A stretch of 64,000 bases of DNA, taken from contig NZ_JBQCKK010000013.1 in assembly GCF_051967035.1 (NCBI RefSeq), positions 1 through 64,000 of the forward strand. Direction: 5' to 3'. The position numbers were made by a program, and so were the translations under genes. Positions 48,655 to 57,808 of the stretch are shown one piece after another. The first letter of the stretch is position 1, and each line of letters opens with the position of its first letter. This stretch comes from Brevibacillus sp051967035. GTDB lineage: Bacteria; Bacillota; Bacilli; Brevibacillales; Brevibacillaceae. The notes beneath the pieces are model-generated. The model had not been told where the DNA came from. It searched no databases and was given only the letters and a program-made list of their open reading frames with translations.

Positions 48655-51519
48655 TCAGTCTCCTTTCGCATGGGTCCAGTCGTGGCGCAGGGCGAACAGT
48701 TCGCGAAGCTCGGCCGTTGACAGCTCGGTGATCCAGCTTTCTCCGCTGCCGACGATCTGCTGGCTGAGCGAGAGCTTTCTCTCCATCATCTCGTCAATCC
48801 GCTCCTCGATGGTGCCGAGCGAGATAAACTTGTATACCTGGACGTTCCGCTGCTGCCCGATCCGGTGGGCCCGGTCGGTTGCCTGGTTTTCCACGGCAGG
48901 GTTCCACCAGCGATCGACGTGAATGACGTGGTTGGCTTCCGTCAGGTTTAAGCCTGTGCCGCCTGCGCGCAGGGACAGAATGAAAATGGTGCCGCGCTCC
49001 TCATCGGGGAGGGAGGCATCCTGAAAACGGGCGATCATCTCGTCCCGTTTTTCTTTTTTGGTAGCGCCGTTCAAAAAGAAAACGGGACCGTAGCCTTCAC
49101 GCGTCAGCACGCGCTGGAGCAGATTGCCCATTTCGATGTATTGGGTAAAGATCAGGCAGCGCTCCTTTTTTTGCCGAATCTCCTCGACCAGCTCCAGCAG
49201 TCGCTCCAGTTTGTAGGAGCGGCTGGCTTCATCGGCGGTGGTGATCTCGTTCAGGAGAAGCGCCGGATGATTGCAAAGCTGCTTGAGCCGCGTCAAGGTT
49301 GTGAGAATGAGGCCGCGGCGTTCCATGGCGGAGGTGTTTTCCATCCGCGCAAACATATCCTGGATTGCGGTTTCGTAGAGGGCGCCTTGCTCGGCGGTCA
49401 ACGGCACGTACTCCTTGCGCTCGTTTTTCTCCGGCAGGTCCAGCTGAATCGCCGGGTCCGTCTTGGTGCGGCGCAAAAGGAATGGCTGAATGAGCCGCTG
49501 CACTGTTTGGATCAGCGCTTGATCGCGGTCGCGCTCGATTGGCTGGACAAAGCGATGGGTAAAATCGCCGAGGCTGCCCAAATAGCCGGGATTGAGGAAA
49601 TCGAAAATCGACCAAAGCTCGCTCAGGCGGTTTTCGATCGGTGTTCCGGTGAGCGCGATCCGGTGCCACGCCTTTAGGTCTCTGACGGCGGATGCCTGCT
49701 TCGTATAGGCGTTCTTGATGTTTTGTGCCTCGTCCAGACAGACGGTACTCCAGGTGACGGAGGATAACTCCGGTTCATCGAGGTGAGACAGCGCGTAGGA
49801 CGTAATGACCAGATCGGCTCCCGCGATGGCGGGAATAAACGTTTCTTTTTTCGGCCGCGTGCTTCCATAGTGGATGAACACCTTCAAGGATGGGGCGAAC
49901 CGCTGCAATTCCTTTTGCCAGTTGCCGATCACGGAGGTGGGGCAGATGAGCAGCGAAGGCGACTGGGCGGTTTCTTTTGCCTTCACATGCAGCAAATACG
50001 TGATAAACTGCACGGTTTTGCCCAAGCCCATGTCATCGGCCAGACAGGCTCCCAGACCGAACTGGCGCAAAAACAGCATCCACGAGCTGCCTTCCAGCTG
50101 GTACTTCCGCAACGTGCCGCAGAACGTGTCCGGCTGGGGAAGAATCGGGATGTGCTTCGTTTCCTGCAGACGGTGCATCAGTTCCCGCAAGTGCGCGTTG
50201 AGCTGGACTTCCACTGTCAGCGGATAAGGCTCATCCCGCTCGTCGTCGCCAGCGTGCGCCTCGGTTTCGACCTTTGTCGTGAAGTACATGTTCATCACGT
50301 CGCGCAAGGTCAAGCCATTTTTGGCGTTCGTTTTTTTCAACGCCTCCTGCAGCTCGGCGAACAGGTCAGGGGTGAGCTGTACCCAGTGCCCCCTGATTTT
50401 GAGCAGGCGCTGTTTTTGGCGAAGCAGCTGCGCAAATTCTTCCTCACTCAGCTCGACAGGACCGAGCGCGAGCTTCCATTCGAAATCCATGACCTGCGAG
50501 ATGCCCAGAAAAGACTGTCTGCTTGCGCCGACGGAGGACGAGACTTTCGCCCGCAGCTTCGGTCTGACTCTGCGCACTTGCTCCCACCACGCCGGCAAAA
50601 AGACGTGAATGCCGGCCTGGACGAGTTGCAGACTGCAGGACGAGAGGAACATCCAGGCTTCCTCGTTGGTAAGCTGGGTGCGCAGTGCGTGTGGTTCGTC
50701 CGCGCCGGAAGCCTGCCACGGAAAAATCTCGCGGCATTTGACCAGGTCGCTTTGAAAGCGCCGCCAGTGCTCCTTCCATTCCAGCGGGATTCGCGCGGTA
50801 GTTGCGCTCGGAGCCGCCAGCTGATGCGGCTCGATCATGAACAGCCGATCCGGTTCTTCCCGGTCTTGCAAATACACCTGGAGCAGCCATTCGCTGGCAG
50901 AATGGGCGGGCTCGACCAGTTGCAAACAGGTGCGAAACGGCGTCACATCCGGCAGCCAGCCAATCGATTGCAGCCATTCCGTCTCCTGCAAATGGACAGA
51001 CAGCTCGTCGCCCATGATGGTAAGCGCCGGAAATTGCGCGGCAAGCTGGTCCCAGGCGCGTCCGACTTCACCGGAAGCGTGGACAGCCTCCTCGAGAACG
51101 CGCGAGAGCCACCTGTTGCCGTAGGGCGGAAGCGAAGCGGGCGCATGCGCCGCCCTCCAGCCGAAGCGCCCTTGTTTCCACTCGGCAAAATCCGGGATGA
51201 TCGCGCCTGCGGCCAGCGTTTTTTGCAGGAAAACGGCGACGTCCCGGTATTCGGAAAAACGTTGGTCAACGGAATACGCCCGGTGCAAAAGCCATGGCGG
51301 CGAGGCGAAGAAGGACAGCGCCTCTGTCGGCCCCAGCAGCAAGCCTCGCTCGTCTTTCTCCACGAACGTGCCGTAGTAGGAGGCTTCATCCCAGGCAAAA
51401 AGCGCTCCGGCGAGCTCTTCCGGATCGACGGCATGCCCGTCGGGGTCCGTCCCTGCAACGAGGAAACGGCCGTCCGATTGAAGCTCTGCCGCAAGCACGA
51501 TGGTTGTCACAGTGTTCAT
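48655..51519 (-). CDS. ywqA: SNF2-family helicase YwqA
   Basis: A 954-residue Swi2/Snf2 ATPase. The first about 450 residues are the SNF2-associated N-terminal region found in bacterial YwqA proteins; the motor has Walker A DDMGLGKTVQ, a DEAQ box in VCLDEAQNIKN, SAT-equivalent ALTGTPIENRLSE, and motifs V/VI RAGGTGLNLTEAN and RAHRIGQ. Such enzymes translocate on double-stranded DNA and remodel nucleoprotein. It starts by ATGA overlap with ywqB, the SWIM-domain partner, as in Bacillus. Role in DNA repair or recombination is inferred. Confidence 0.92.
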   Translation of the reverse strand: MNTVTTIVLAAELQSDGRFLVAGTDPDGHAVDPEELAGALFAWDEASYYGTFVEKDERGLLLGPTEALSFFASPPWLLHRAYSVDQRFSEYRDVAVFLQKTLAAGAIIPDFAEWKQGRFGWRAAHAPASLPPYGNRWLSRVLEEAVHASGEVGRAWDQLAAQFPALTIMGDELSVHLQETEWLQSIGWLPDVTPFRTCLQLVEPAHSASEWLLQVYLQDREEPDRLFMIEPHQLAAPSATTARIPLEWKEHWRRFQSDLVKCREIFPWQASGADEPHALRTQLTNEEAWMFLSSCSLQLVQAGIHVFLPAWWEQVRRVRPKLRAKVSSSVGASRQSFLGISQVMDFEWKLALGPVELSEEEFAQLLRQKQRLLKIRGHWVQLTPDLFAELQEALKKTNAKNGLTLRDVMNMYFTTKVETEAHAGDDERDEPYPLTVEVQLNAHLRELMHRLQETKHIPILPQPDTFCGTLRKYQLEGSSWMLFLRQFGLGACLADDMGLGKTVQFITYLLHVKAKETAQSPSLLICPTSVIGNWQKELQRFAPSLKVFIHYGSTRPKKETFIPAIAGADLVITSYALSHLDEPELSSVTWSTVCLDEAQNIKNAYTKQASAVRDLKAWHRIALTGTPIENRLSELWSIFDFLNPGYLGSLGDFTHRFVQPIERDRDQALIQTVQRLIQPFLLRRTKTDPAIQLDLPEKNERKEYVPLTAEQGALYETAIQDMFARMENTSAMERRGLILTTLTRLKQLCNHPALLLNEITTADEASRSYKLERLLELVEEIRQKKERCLIFTQYIEMGNLLQRVLTREGYGPVFFLNGATKKEKRDEMIARFQDASLPDEERGTIFILSLRAGGTGLNLTEANHVIHVDRWWNPAVENQATDRAHRIGQQRNVQVYKFISLGTIEERIDEMMERKLSLSQQIVGSGESWITELSTAELRELFALRHDWTHAKGD

Positions 51520-53120
51520 AGGTTCAGATTTCCTCTCCTTAGCTCCTCCTGAAACGCCCGCAGACGATTGTACTTGGCGGACAATTTGTCTACGAAGCGC
51601 TCCCAGTCGGACTCCTGCTCCGCTTTCGCGTAAGCGGCACGCGCTTTTTTCAACAGCTTGATCGCCTCTTTATAGGCGGTGCGATTGCGCTCGCGAATCA
51701 AACGATTGATCTCGCGAACATAATACGGATACATGAGGGACGGATCGGCGTCCTCGATTTCCTTGAGGTGAGCGGGCGAGATATCGGCAAGCGGCACCTG
51801 ATAAGACATCTGCAAATCGATCCACGACTTGAACTGCTTTTCCTCGAACAAATGCAGCGCGTATTCGGAGTAGCTGCTTGGCAGGAAGTGTTTCAGCAGG
51901 GACCCGCACTCAGCGGAGCGTCCGACCTGCTTCATCGCTTCCTGCCAGATGGCGATGACCAGACGGTACTGCTGGGATTGCGCCGCCCCGATCAAATCGG
52001 TCAGGGACTCCGTCCAGAAGAGAACGCGCTGCCACTCCTGCTGGCGGGCGAAAGCTTTTATGTACGGCAAATAAAAAGAGAGCGGCAGGCGGCGAATGGA
52101 CTTCCACACCGTAAGAGCACGTTCGTCCTGTTTTTCCATGACAGAAAAGTGGGCGCGCAGCAGACGGTATTTTTCGATGTCCGCTGCGGGGGCGTCTGGC
52201 GTCAGCATGGCGCTCTCCAGTTCTGCCACCTCTTGCTTGATCCAGTCGGAGTCGGTGAAGAGCGACCACCACAACATGCGATAGGCGTGTACCCAGTACA
52301 GAGAAGAGGCGTCGTTTTCCTTCCATTTTCGAATGATTGTCACGGTCTCAGTCAGGGCAGGGCGATGATCGGCCAGCAGCGCCTGGCGATCCGCGAAATA
52401 GATGGCGCCTTCCAACTGCTCCAGCAGCCGTTCGGCCGTCTGTGCCAAATCCGGATACCAGTTGGACTGGCGGTAGCTGTTGACGTATTGCTGCAATTTT
52501 TGCAGATGAAACAAATTGGCGTGGATGTGGAACAACTGGGCCCGTTCTCGCGGCCATGCCGAAGCGACCGACAGGACGTTTTGATAGCTGGAAAACATTT
52601 CCGAAGAAGCGCGGTACGCATCCATCGCGGATAACAAATTGCGTGTCCAGCTTTCGAAAAAGCTCCACCAGTCGTAGACGGAGCTGGCTGCGGTAAGCGG
52701 GGAGGAAACGGGGGCCGTCTCGCTTTCGTGCAGCTCGCTTGCGACTGGCCGATAGCTCGGGATGAGCATGGCCGAAGAGAAGCTCAGACGGCGCGGCTTT
52801 AGCGCCTTGCTCAGAAAGGGGCGCGGATTTTCAAAGACGCTGTACATCTGAAAAAACGTGGCGGCGATATGCTTGCAAAGACGGGTGTAAGGACAGGTAC
52901 AGGTGCTGTTTTGTACGTTTTCCAGATCGAGGCGCACACGGTATACCCGGGTGCCTTGCACATCGCTTTCCAGGATGCGATGGTTTTCCACGCGCGTATT
53001 AAACACAACCCCATCGGAAAAGTACGTATAGCCGCGTTCGATCACCGCCCCTTCTACCTCTTGCAGGATTTGCTCTCCCGCCGCTACAGCCTGTTCCCGT
53101 GTCAACTCTCTTTGCAACAT
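51516..53120 (-). CDS. ywqB: SWIM zinc-finger protein YwqB
   Basis: A 534-residue protein whose N-terminal region has a SWIM zinc motif, C74-x-C76 ... C82-x-H84 (CTCPYTRLCKH), followed by a long helical region with many Trp/Leu repeats. SWIM proteins pair with Swi2/Snf2 helicases and with recombination factors. ATG 53120 has GGAGG. It precedes ywqA with a four-base overlap, so the products are made together and probably act together. Confidence 0.88.
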   Translation of the reverse strand: MLQRELTREQAVAAGEQILQEVEGAVIERGYTYFSDGVVFNTRVENHRILESDVQGTRVYRVRLDLENVQNSTCTCPYTRLCKHIAATFFQMYSVFENPRPFLSKALKPRRLSFSSAMLIPSYRPVASELHESETAPVSSPLTAASSVYDWWSFFESWTRNLLSAMDAYRASSEMFSSYQNVLSVASAWPRERAQLFHIHANLFHLQKLQQYVNSYRQSNWYPDLAQTAERLLEQLEGAIYFADRQALLADHRPALTETVTIIRKWKENDASSLYWVHAYRMLWWSLFTDSDWIKQEVAELESAMLTPDAPAADIEKYRLLRAHFSVMEKQDERALTVWKSIRRLPLSFYLPYIKAFARQQEWQRVLFWTESLTDLIGAAQSQQYRLVIAIWQEAMKQVGRSAECGSLLKHFLPSSYSEYALHLFEEKQFKSWIDLQMSYQVPLADISPAHLKEIEDADPSLMYPYYVREINRLIRERNRTAYKEAIKLLKKARAAYAKAEQESDWERFVDKLSAKYNRLRAFQEELRRGNLNL

Positions 53121-53330
53121 GTGCGTTGGTCCTCCGAACGAAGTGTTATCCCTCCATTATAACGCAAAAGTCGGGGAATGGAAAAAGCAAGAAGGAGGAC
53201 GAGGCTTGCAAAGCAGCGCCTCACCTGGCTGATCCCGGTTGACCAGGATCGGTTTGCGGGCGAAAAACAGGCTGGCTATTTTTGGGACAGCCGGGGAAAG
53301 CTGAAAGCAGAGAAGAAAAAAGGGGCAAGG

Positions 53331-54224
53331 ATGATGGGGATGGAAGCTGCAAAAACAGGTCCGATTACCCACAAGCGGGCCAAAAAACGAAGAATCGTCA
53401 CCAGGGCTCTCGCCATTGTCGTAGGAGCGATGATGGTGGCCGTCGGGTTGGAAATTTTTCTCGTGCCGAACAAAATTATCGACGGCGGCGTCACCGGTCT
53501 GTCGATCATGATGTCTCACTTGACCGGGATCAAGCTGGGGATTTTCCTCTTTCTGTTCAACCTGCCGTTTTTGCTGATCGGCTACAAGCAGATCGGGAAA
53601 ACGTTCGCGATCTCGACACTGTTTGGTGTGGCTGTCATGTCGCTCGGGACGAGTTTTTTGCATCATGTCCCCAGCTTGACCGACGACTTGCTTTTGTCTG
53701 CCGTGTTTGGCGGAATCATCATCGGATTTGGGGTCGGACTGGTCATTCGTGCAGGCGGATCGTTGGACGGCACCGAGATTGTGGCGATTTTGCTGACGCG
53801 GAAAAGTCCTTTTTCCGTCGGGGAAGTCGTGATGTTTTTCAATATTTTCATCCTCGGCAGCGCGGGCTTTATCTTTGGCTGGGATCGGGCGATGTACTCG
53901 CTGATCGCCTACTATATCGCCTACAAAATGATTGATTTGACGATGGTTGGCCTCGAAGAATCCCGCTCGGTCTGGATTATTAGCGATTATCCGAACGAGA
54001 TCGGGGACGCCCTGTCGGCCAGATTGGGACGCGGGATTACGTATTTGAGCGGCGAGGGCGGTTACTCCGGAGAGGGGAAGAAAGTCATTTTCTGTGTTAT
54101 CACCCGACTGGAGGAAGCCAAGCTCAAATCCATCGTGGAGGAGATCGACGCTTCCGCTTTTCTCGCGATCGGCCATATTCACGACGTATCGGGCGGGCGT
54201 TTCAAGAAAAAGAATATCCATTAA
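53331..54224 (+). CDS. YitT family membrane protein (DUF161/DUF2179)
   Basis: About 297 residues: five to six predicted membrane helices with the repeated family motif (LVPNKIIDGGVTGLSIMMSH; IRAGGSLDGTEIVAILLTR) and a cytoplasmic C-terminal DUF2179 domain (about 205-290, ending AIGHIHDVSGGRFKKK). The transported or sensed molecule is unknown. ATG 53331 follows GGGGCAAGG; the open frame upstream is unsupported, and ATG 53340 is also possible. Confidence 0.88.
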   Translation: MMGMEAAKTGPITHKRAKKRRIVTRALAIVVGAMMVAVGLEIFLVPNKIIDGGVTGLSIMMSHLTGIKLGIFLFLFNLPFLLIGYKQIGKTFAISTLFGVAVMSLGTSFLHHVPSLTDDLLLSAVFGGIIIGFGVGLVIRAGGSLDGTEIVAILLTRKSPFSVGEVVMFFNIFILGSAGFIFGWDRAMYSLIAYYIAYKMIDLTMVGLEESRSVWIISDYPNEIGDALSARLGRGITYLSGEGGYSGEGKKVIFCVITRLEEAKLKSIVEEIDASAFLAIGHIHDVSGGRFKKKNIH

Positions 54225-54237
54225 GCGAAGGGGACAA

Positions 54238-54290
54238 CTTGGCTGCGGCGATGAATGGCGCAGCCAAGGGTTCGAACCCCTGTAGCAAGC
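54238..54290 (+). repeat. Hairpin sharing arms with the one at 17782, followed by a T-arm-like sequence
   Basis: Arms CTTGGCTGCG (54238-54247) and CGCAGCCAAG (54259-54268) are the same ten-base words as in the terminator at 17782-17812. Directly after comes GGGTTCGAACCCC, which looks like a tRNA T-arm. There is no T-tract, acceptor stem or complete cloverleaf, so it is neither a clean terminator nor a tRNA. Confidence 0.4.
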
Positions 54291-54326
54291 AACCGATTTT
54301 CTTTTCAGAAACTTCGAAATGATCTA

Positions 54327-54355
54327 TTGATTTTTACACATGCTGAACGTATGAT
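54327..54355 (+). promoter_or_regulatory. Promoter of the 5-oxoproline operon
   Basis: TTGATT (54327-54332), 17-bp spacer, TATGAT (54350-54355). Confidence 0.7.
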
Positions 54356-54380
54356 GGGGATACAAAATATGAAACTATTA

Positions 54381-54395
54381 TTCCGAAATTCGGAA
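54381..54395 (+). promoter_or_regulatory. Candidate KipR operator
   Basis: TTCCGAA-A-TTCGGAA is a perfect 15-bp palindrome about 20 bases after the predicted transcription start. Palindromes of this size are typical for IclR regulators, and an IclR gene lies in the operon. Confidence 0.55.
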
Positions 54396-54477
54396 CAAAA
54401 CAAACGGCGGGGAAAGACAGGGGAAGAGCAGTTGCCATCCGCTTTCGGACACGCTTATGAGAAAGGAGACTGCCAAC

Positions 54478-55182
54478 ATGGTTTTGATCGGAGTTGCCAT
54501 CGTCATTATCGGCTTCATCGTGCGGCTCAACCCGCTCCTGGTGGTGACGGTCGCAGGACTTGCCACTGGGCTGCTCGCCAAGCAGCCGCTGTATGAGATC
54601 ATCGAGCAATTCGGCAAGGCATTTGCCACCAACCGCTATATGGCTATTTTTATCGCTACCTTGCCCGTCATCGGGCTATTGGAACGATACGGTCTGCGCG
54701 AGCAGGCGGAAGCGCTCGTCTCCAAAATCAAGGCCGCCACGACAGGCCGAATCCTCAATGTCTATTTCGTCATTCGCGAGGTCGCTGCCGTGTGTGGCCT
54801 GACCTCGATCGGGGGACATGCGCAAATGGTACGGCCGCTCGTCGCCCCGATGGCAGAAGGAGCGGCGGAGGTGAAATACGGCAAAGACCTCCCGGACGAC
54901 GTGCGGCAAAATATCCGGGCGCATGCAGCGGCAGCCGACAACATCGGCCTGTTTTTTGGCGAGGACGTCTTTATCGCGATTGGCGCGATTTTGTTGATGA
55001 AAGGCTTTTTCGACCAGAACAACATTCCGTCCGATCCGCTGCAAATGGCAATGTGGGCCATTCCAACCGCGATTGCCGCGCTCGTCGTACATAGCATCCG
55101 CTTGGTCATGCTTGACCGCAAGCTGGATCGGCAGCTGCGGCAGCAGAGCGGCCATCAGTCGTTGACAGGCAAGGGGGAATAA
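54478..55182 (+). CDS. DUF969 membrane protein
   Basis: A 234-residue integral membrane protein of the DUF969 family, always found next to DUF979 and often next to 5-oxoprolinase genes, so the pair is thought to be a two-component permease for 5-oxoproline or related compounds. Segments GGHAQMVRPLVAPMAEGAAE and ADNIGLFFGEDVFIA are conserved. ATG 54478 has GAAAGGAG. First gene of the cluster. Confidence 0.87.
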   Translation: MVLIGVAIVIIGFIVRLNPLLVVTVAGLATGLLAKQPLYEIIEQFGKAFATNRYMAIFIATLPVIGLLERYGLREQAEALVSKIKAATTGRILNVYFVIREVAAVCGLTSIGGHAQMVRPLVAPMAEGAAEVKYGKDLPDDVRQNIRAHAAAADNIGLFFGEDVFIAIGAILLMKGFFDQNNIPSDPLQMAMWAIPTAIAALVVHSIRLVMLDRKLDRQLRQQSGHQSLTGKGE

Positions 55183-55185
55183 CCG

Positions 55186-56139
55186 ATGTGGATTTCGCTG
55201 GAAGCGATCTATGTGTTTCTCGGTGTCATTACGCTTGGCGGCAGCTTGTTTACGTTTGCGGACAAGAAAAACCCGCGCCGCTTCACCTCCGGCCTGTTTT
55301 ATGCGCTCTACGGAATGACCTTGCTGCTCGGCGGAATCATTCCGCCTTTTGCCATGGGACTTTGCGTGATTGTCATGGTGCTGATCGTCGGATTCGGCGG
55401 CTTGAAGGCAGGAAGCTACGGCGAAGCCTCCAGTGAGGAACGCCAGCAGAACCGCAAACGGTTGGGCAACTGGCTGTTCGTTCCCGCCTTGATGGTCCCG
55501 CTTTTGACGATTGTCGGCAGTCTCGGCTTGAAGGGGGTGAAGGTCGGCGAGTGGTTCGTGCTGGACCAGAAAAACATCACGCTCGTCTCCTTGGGAGTGG
55601 CGACACTCCTGTCCCTGATCGTCGGGATGGCGCTTACCAAAAGCAGTCCGTTGACACCTGTCAAAGAATCGCGGCGTTTGCTGGAGGCAATCAGCTGGGC
55701 GGCTGTGCTGCCGCAGATGCTGGCTACGCTTGGCACGATCTTTACCAGCGCGGGTGTCGGTGCGGTCGTCTCTGATCTGGTTGCCGGAATGATTCCGACG
55801 CATTCCTTGTTCTGGGTCGTATTTGCCTACTGCATAGGGATGGCGCTGTTCACGATGATTATGGGCAATGCGTTCGCCGCCTTCCCTGTGATGACAGCGG
55901 GAATCGCCATTCCTCTGTTGATCGGCCAGTTCGGCGTGGATGCGAACCATCTGGCGGCCATCGGGATGTTCGCCGGCTACTGCGGCACGCTCATGACGCC
56001 GATGGCCGCGAACTTCAACATCGTTCCCGCCGCGCTGCTCGATTTGAAAGACAAAAACCACGTCATTCGGGTACAGTTCCCGACGGCGTTGATTTTGCTT
56101 GCGTTCAACATCGCCCTTTTGTACCTCATCTCGCTGTAG
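55186..56139 (+). CDS. DUF979 membrane protein
   Basis: A 317-residue protein with about nine predicted membrane helices, the second half of the DUF969/DUF979 transporter pair; three bases separate it from DUF969. Conserved ends include GYCGTLMTPMAANFNIVPAALLDLKDKN. It may supply 5-oxoproline to the downstream 5-oxoprolinase. Function is inferred from constant genomic pairing. Confidence 0.87.
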   Translation: MWISLEAIYVFLGVITLGGSLFTFADKKNPRRFTSGLFYALYGMTLLLGGIIPPFAMGLCVIVMVLIVGFGGLKAGSYGEASSEERQQNRKRLGNWLFVPALMVPLLTIVGSLGLKGVKVGEWFVLDQKNITLVSLGVATLLSLIVGMALTKSSPLTPVKESRRLLEAISWAAVLPQMLATLGTIFTSAGVGAVVSDLVAGMIPTHSLFWVVFAYCIGMALFTMIMGNAFAAFPVMTAGIAIPLLIGQFGVDANHLAAIGMFAGYCGTLMTPMAANFNIVPAALLDLKDKNHVIRVQFPTALILLAFNIALLYLISL

Positions 56140-56223
56140 GCAAGCCATCTGTTGGTTTTTTCTGAGGGGCAGCAATGATAAAATAGGGACAAAATCAAAC
56201 AGATCGCGGGGATGGGAAGGTTC

Positions 56224-56994
56224 ATGATACAAAACCGGAACAAAACGGTCGTGAAGTCGATGGAGCTGCTTCATCTGTTCATCGACCACGACAGATTGAG
56301 CTTGCAGGAGATGGTCGAGCTGACGAACATGCCGAAAACGTCGATTCATCGCATGATCGGCTCGCTCGAAGGAATGGGCTTTTTGCAGAGGGGCGAGGAT
56401 GGCAAGTTTTCGCTCGGGCTGTTGTTTTTGCAGTTCGGCCAGCTGGTGGCGGAGCGGCTGGATATTCGCCAGCTCGCTCTGCCTGTGATGAGCGCCCTGC
56501 GGGACGAAGCCGGCGAGGCGGTCAACCTCATCATTCGGGACGGCAAAGAAGCGATCTATATCGAAAAGCTGGATACCCCCCATCCCGTCAGGCTGTATAC
56601 GAAGATCGGGCGCAGATCCCCTCTGTATGCGGGGGCCTGTTCGCGGATTATCTTGTCGTTTCTGGAGGAGAAGGAAAGAGAGCAGTATGTGCGCGAAGTG
56701 GAGCTTGTGCCGATTGGCCGCGGGACGATCACAGACAGGGAGCAGCTGCAACTAGCCATACAAGAGGCGCGGGAAAAAGGGTATACGATCAGCTACTCGG
56801 AGTTGGAAAACGATACGGTAGCAGTCGCAGCTCCCATTTTCGACCACGAGGGACGTCTGTATGCAGGCATCAGCCTCGCAGGACCGCAGGAGCGGTTCAC
56901 TGAGGAACGGCTGCCAGGGCTGATTGCCCGTTTGAAGGACGCCGCAGAGCGTATTTCCGCGGCGCTTGGCTGGAGGCGAACCAGGCGTACTTGA
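56224..56994 (+). CDS. kipR: IclR-family regulator (KipR-like)
   Basis: A 256-residue IclR regulator: winged helix-turn-helix (about 10-70, ELTNMPKTSIHRMIGSLEGM) and a C-terminal effector domain (about 75-250, with the acetate/small acid pocket signature GRRSPLYAGACSR). In Bacillus, KipR represses the kip/5-oxoprolinase operon. ATG 56224 is chosen for the GGGAAGG preceding it; ATG 56212 is an in-frame alternative. Lies between the transporter and pxp genes and probably binds the palindrome at 54381. Confidence 0.85.
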   Translation: MIQNRNKTVVKSMELLHLFIDHDRLSLQEMVELTNMPKTSIHRMIGSLEGMGFLQRGEDGKFSLGLLFLQFGQLVAERLDIRQLALPVMSALRDEAGEAVNLIIRDGKEAIYIEKLDTPHPVRLYTKIGRRSPLYAGACSRIILSFLEEKEREQYVREVELVPIGRGTITDREQLQLAIQEAREKGYTISYSELENDTVAVAAPIFDHEGRLYAGISLAGPQERFTEERLPGLIARLKDAAERISAALGWRRTRRT

Positions 56995-57094
56995 TTCCGA
57001 GGGCGGACGGCAGGAGGACAACCCCTCTTTTCCTTTTCCCCAACATTCGGAATGATCGTACCGATGATCGAAAATGGAAGGGGAGGGACGCAGG

Positions 57095-57808
57095 TTGGAG
57101 CAAATCGAGTTTTTTCCGCTCGGTGACTCGGGGATTGTCGTCAAGCTCGGAGACACCATCGACCAAACGACGCAGCAAAACGTACAGGCGCTCGCTGACC
57201 ATCTGGAACAGCACCCGCTGCCGGGAATGGTTGAATTCGTGCCGGGCTATACGTCCGTTACGGTCTATTACGATCCGGTGTCGTGGTACGATCCGCGCGA
57301 AGCGGACAGCCCGTACGATCGGTTCAAAGCACGGCTGGCCAGGCAGCTTGTGTCGATTCGCGCAGAAGAGCAGAGCGCGCCTCGACTGATCGAGATTCCT
57401 GTCTGCTACGGCGGAGTGTTTGGCCCTGACCTGCCGGACGTGGCTGCGTATCACGGCATGACGCCGGACGAAGTGATCCGCATTCACTCCGGTCAGGAGT
57501 ATCTGGTGCACATGATCGGCTTTGCTCCTGGCTTTCCTTATTTGGGCGGGCTGGACAAGCGCCTTGCTACTCCCCGACGGCAGTCGCCGCGCACCGCTAT
57601 CGCGCCGGGAAGCGTCGGGATCGGAGGAGAGCAGACCGGCGTGTACCCGATCGAGAGTCCGGGCGGCTGGCACATCATTGGCCGGACGCCGGAACGGCTG
57701 TTTCGCCCGGAAGAACAGCCGCCGAGCTTGTTGCGGGCAGGCGACAGAGTCCGCTTTTGCCCGATCGCGGAAGAAGCGTACGAGCAAAGGGGGCGGATGG
57801 GAACGTGA
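57095..57808 (+). CDS. pxpB: 5-oxoprolinase subunit PxpB (KipI)
   Basis: Subunit of ATP-dependent 5-oxoprolinase PxpABC, which hydrolyses 5-oxoproline to glutamate. 237 residues with the cyclophilin-like domain; conserved segments HMIGFAPGFPYLGGLD and SVGIGGEQTGVYPIESPGGWHIIGRTP. The Bacillus homologue KipI also inhibits sporulation kinase KinA. TTG 57095 (MEQIEFFPLGD) has GGAGGGACG upstream. Ends overlapping pxpC (GTGA). Confidence 0.93.
   Translation: MEQIEFFPLGDSGIVVKLGDTIDQTTQQNVQALADHLEQHPLPGMVEFVPGYTSVTVYYDPVSWYDPREADSPYDRFKARLARQLVSIRAEEQSAPRLIEIPVCYGGVFGPDLPDVAAYHGMTPDEVIRIHSGQEYLVHMIGFAPGFPYLGGLDKRLATPRRQSPRTAIAPGSVGIGGEQTGVYPIESPGGWHIIGRTPERLFRPEEQPPSLLRAGDRVRFCPIAEEAYEQRGRMGT

Noticed and set aside
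54676..56751. A 691-codon minus-strand frame
   Set aside because: Antisense to DUF969, DUF979 and kipR with low-complexity Arg/Gln/His/Asp content.
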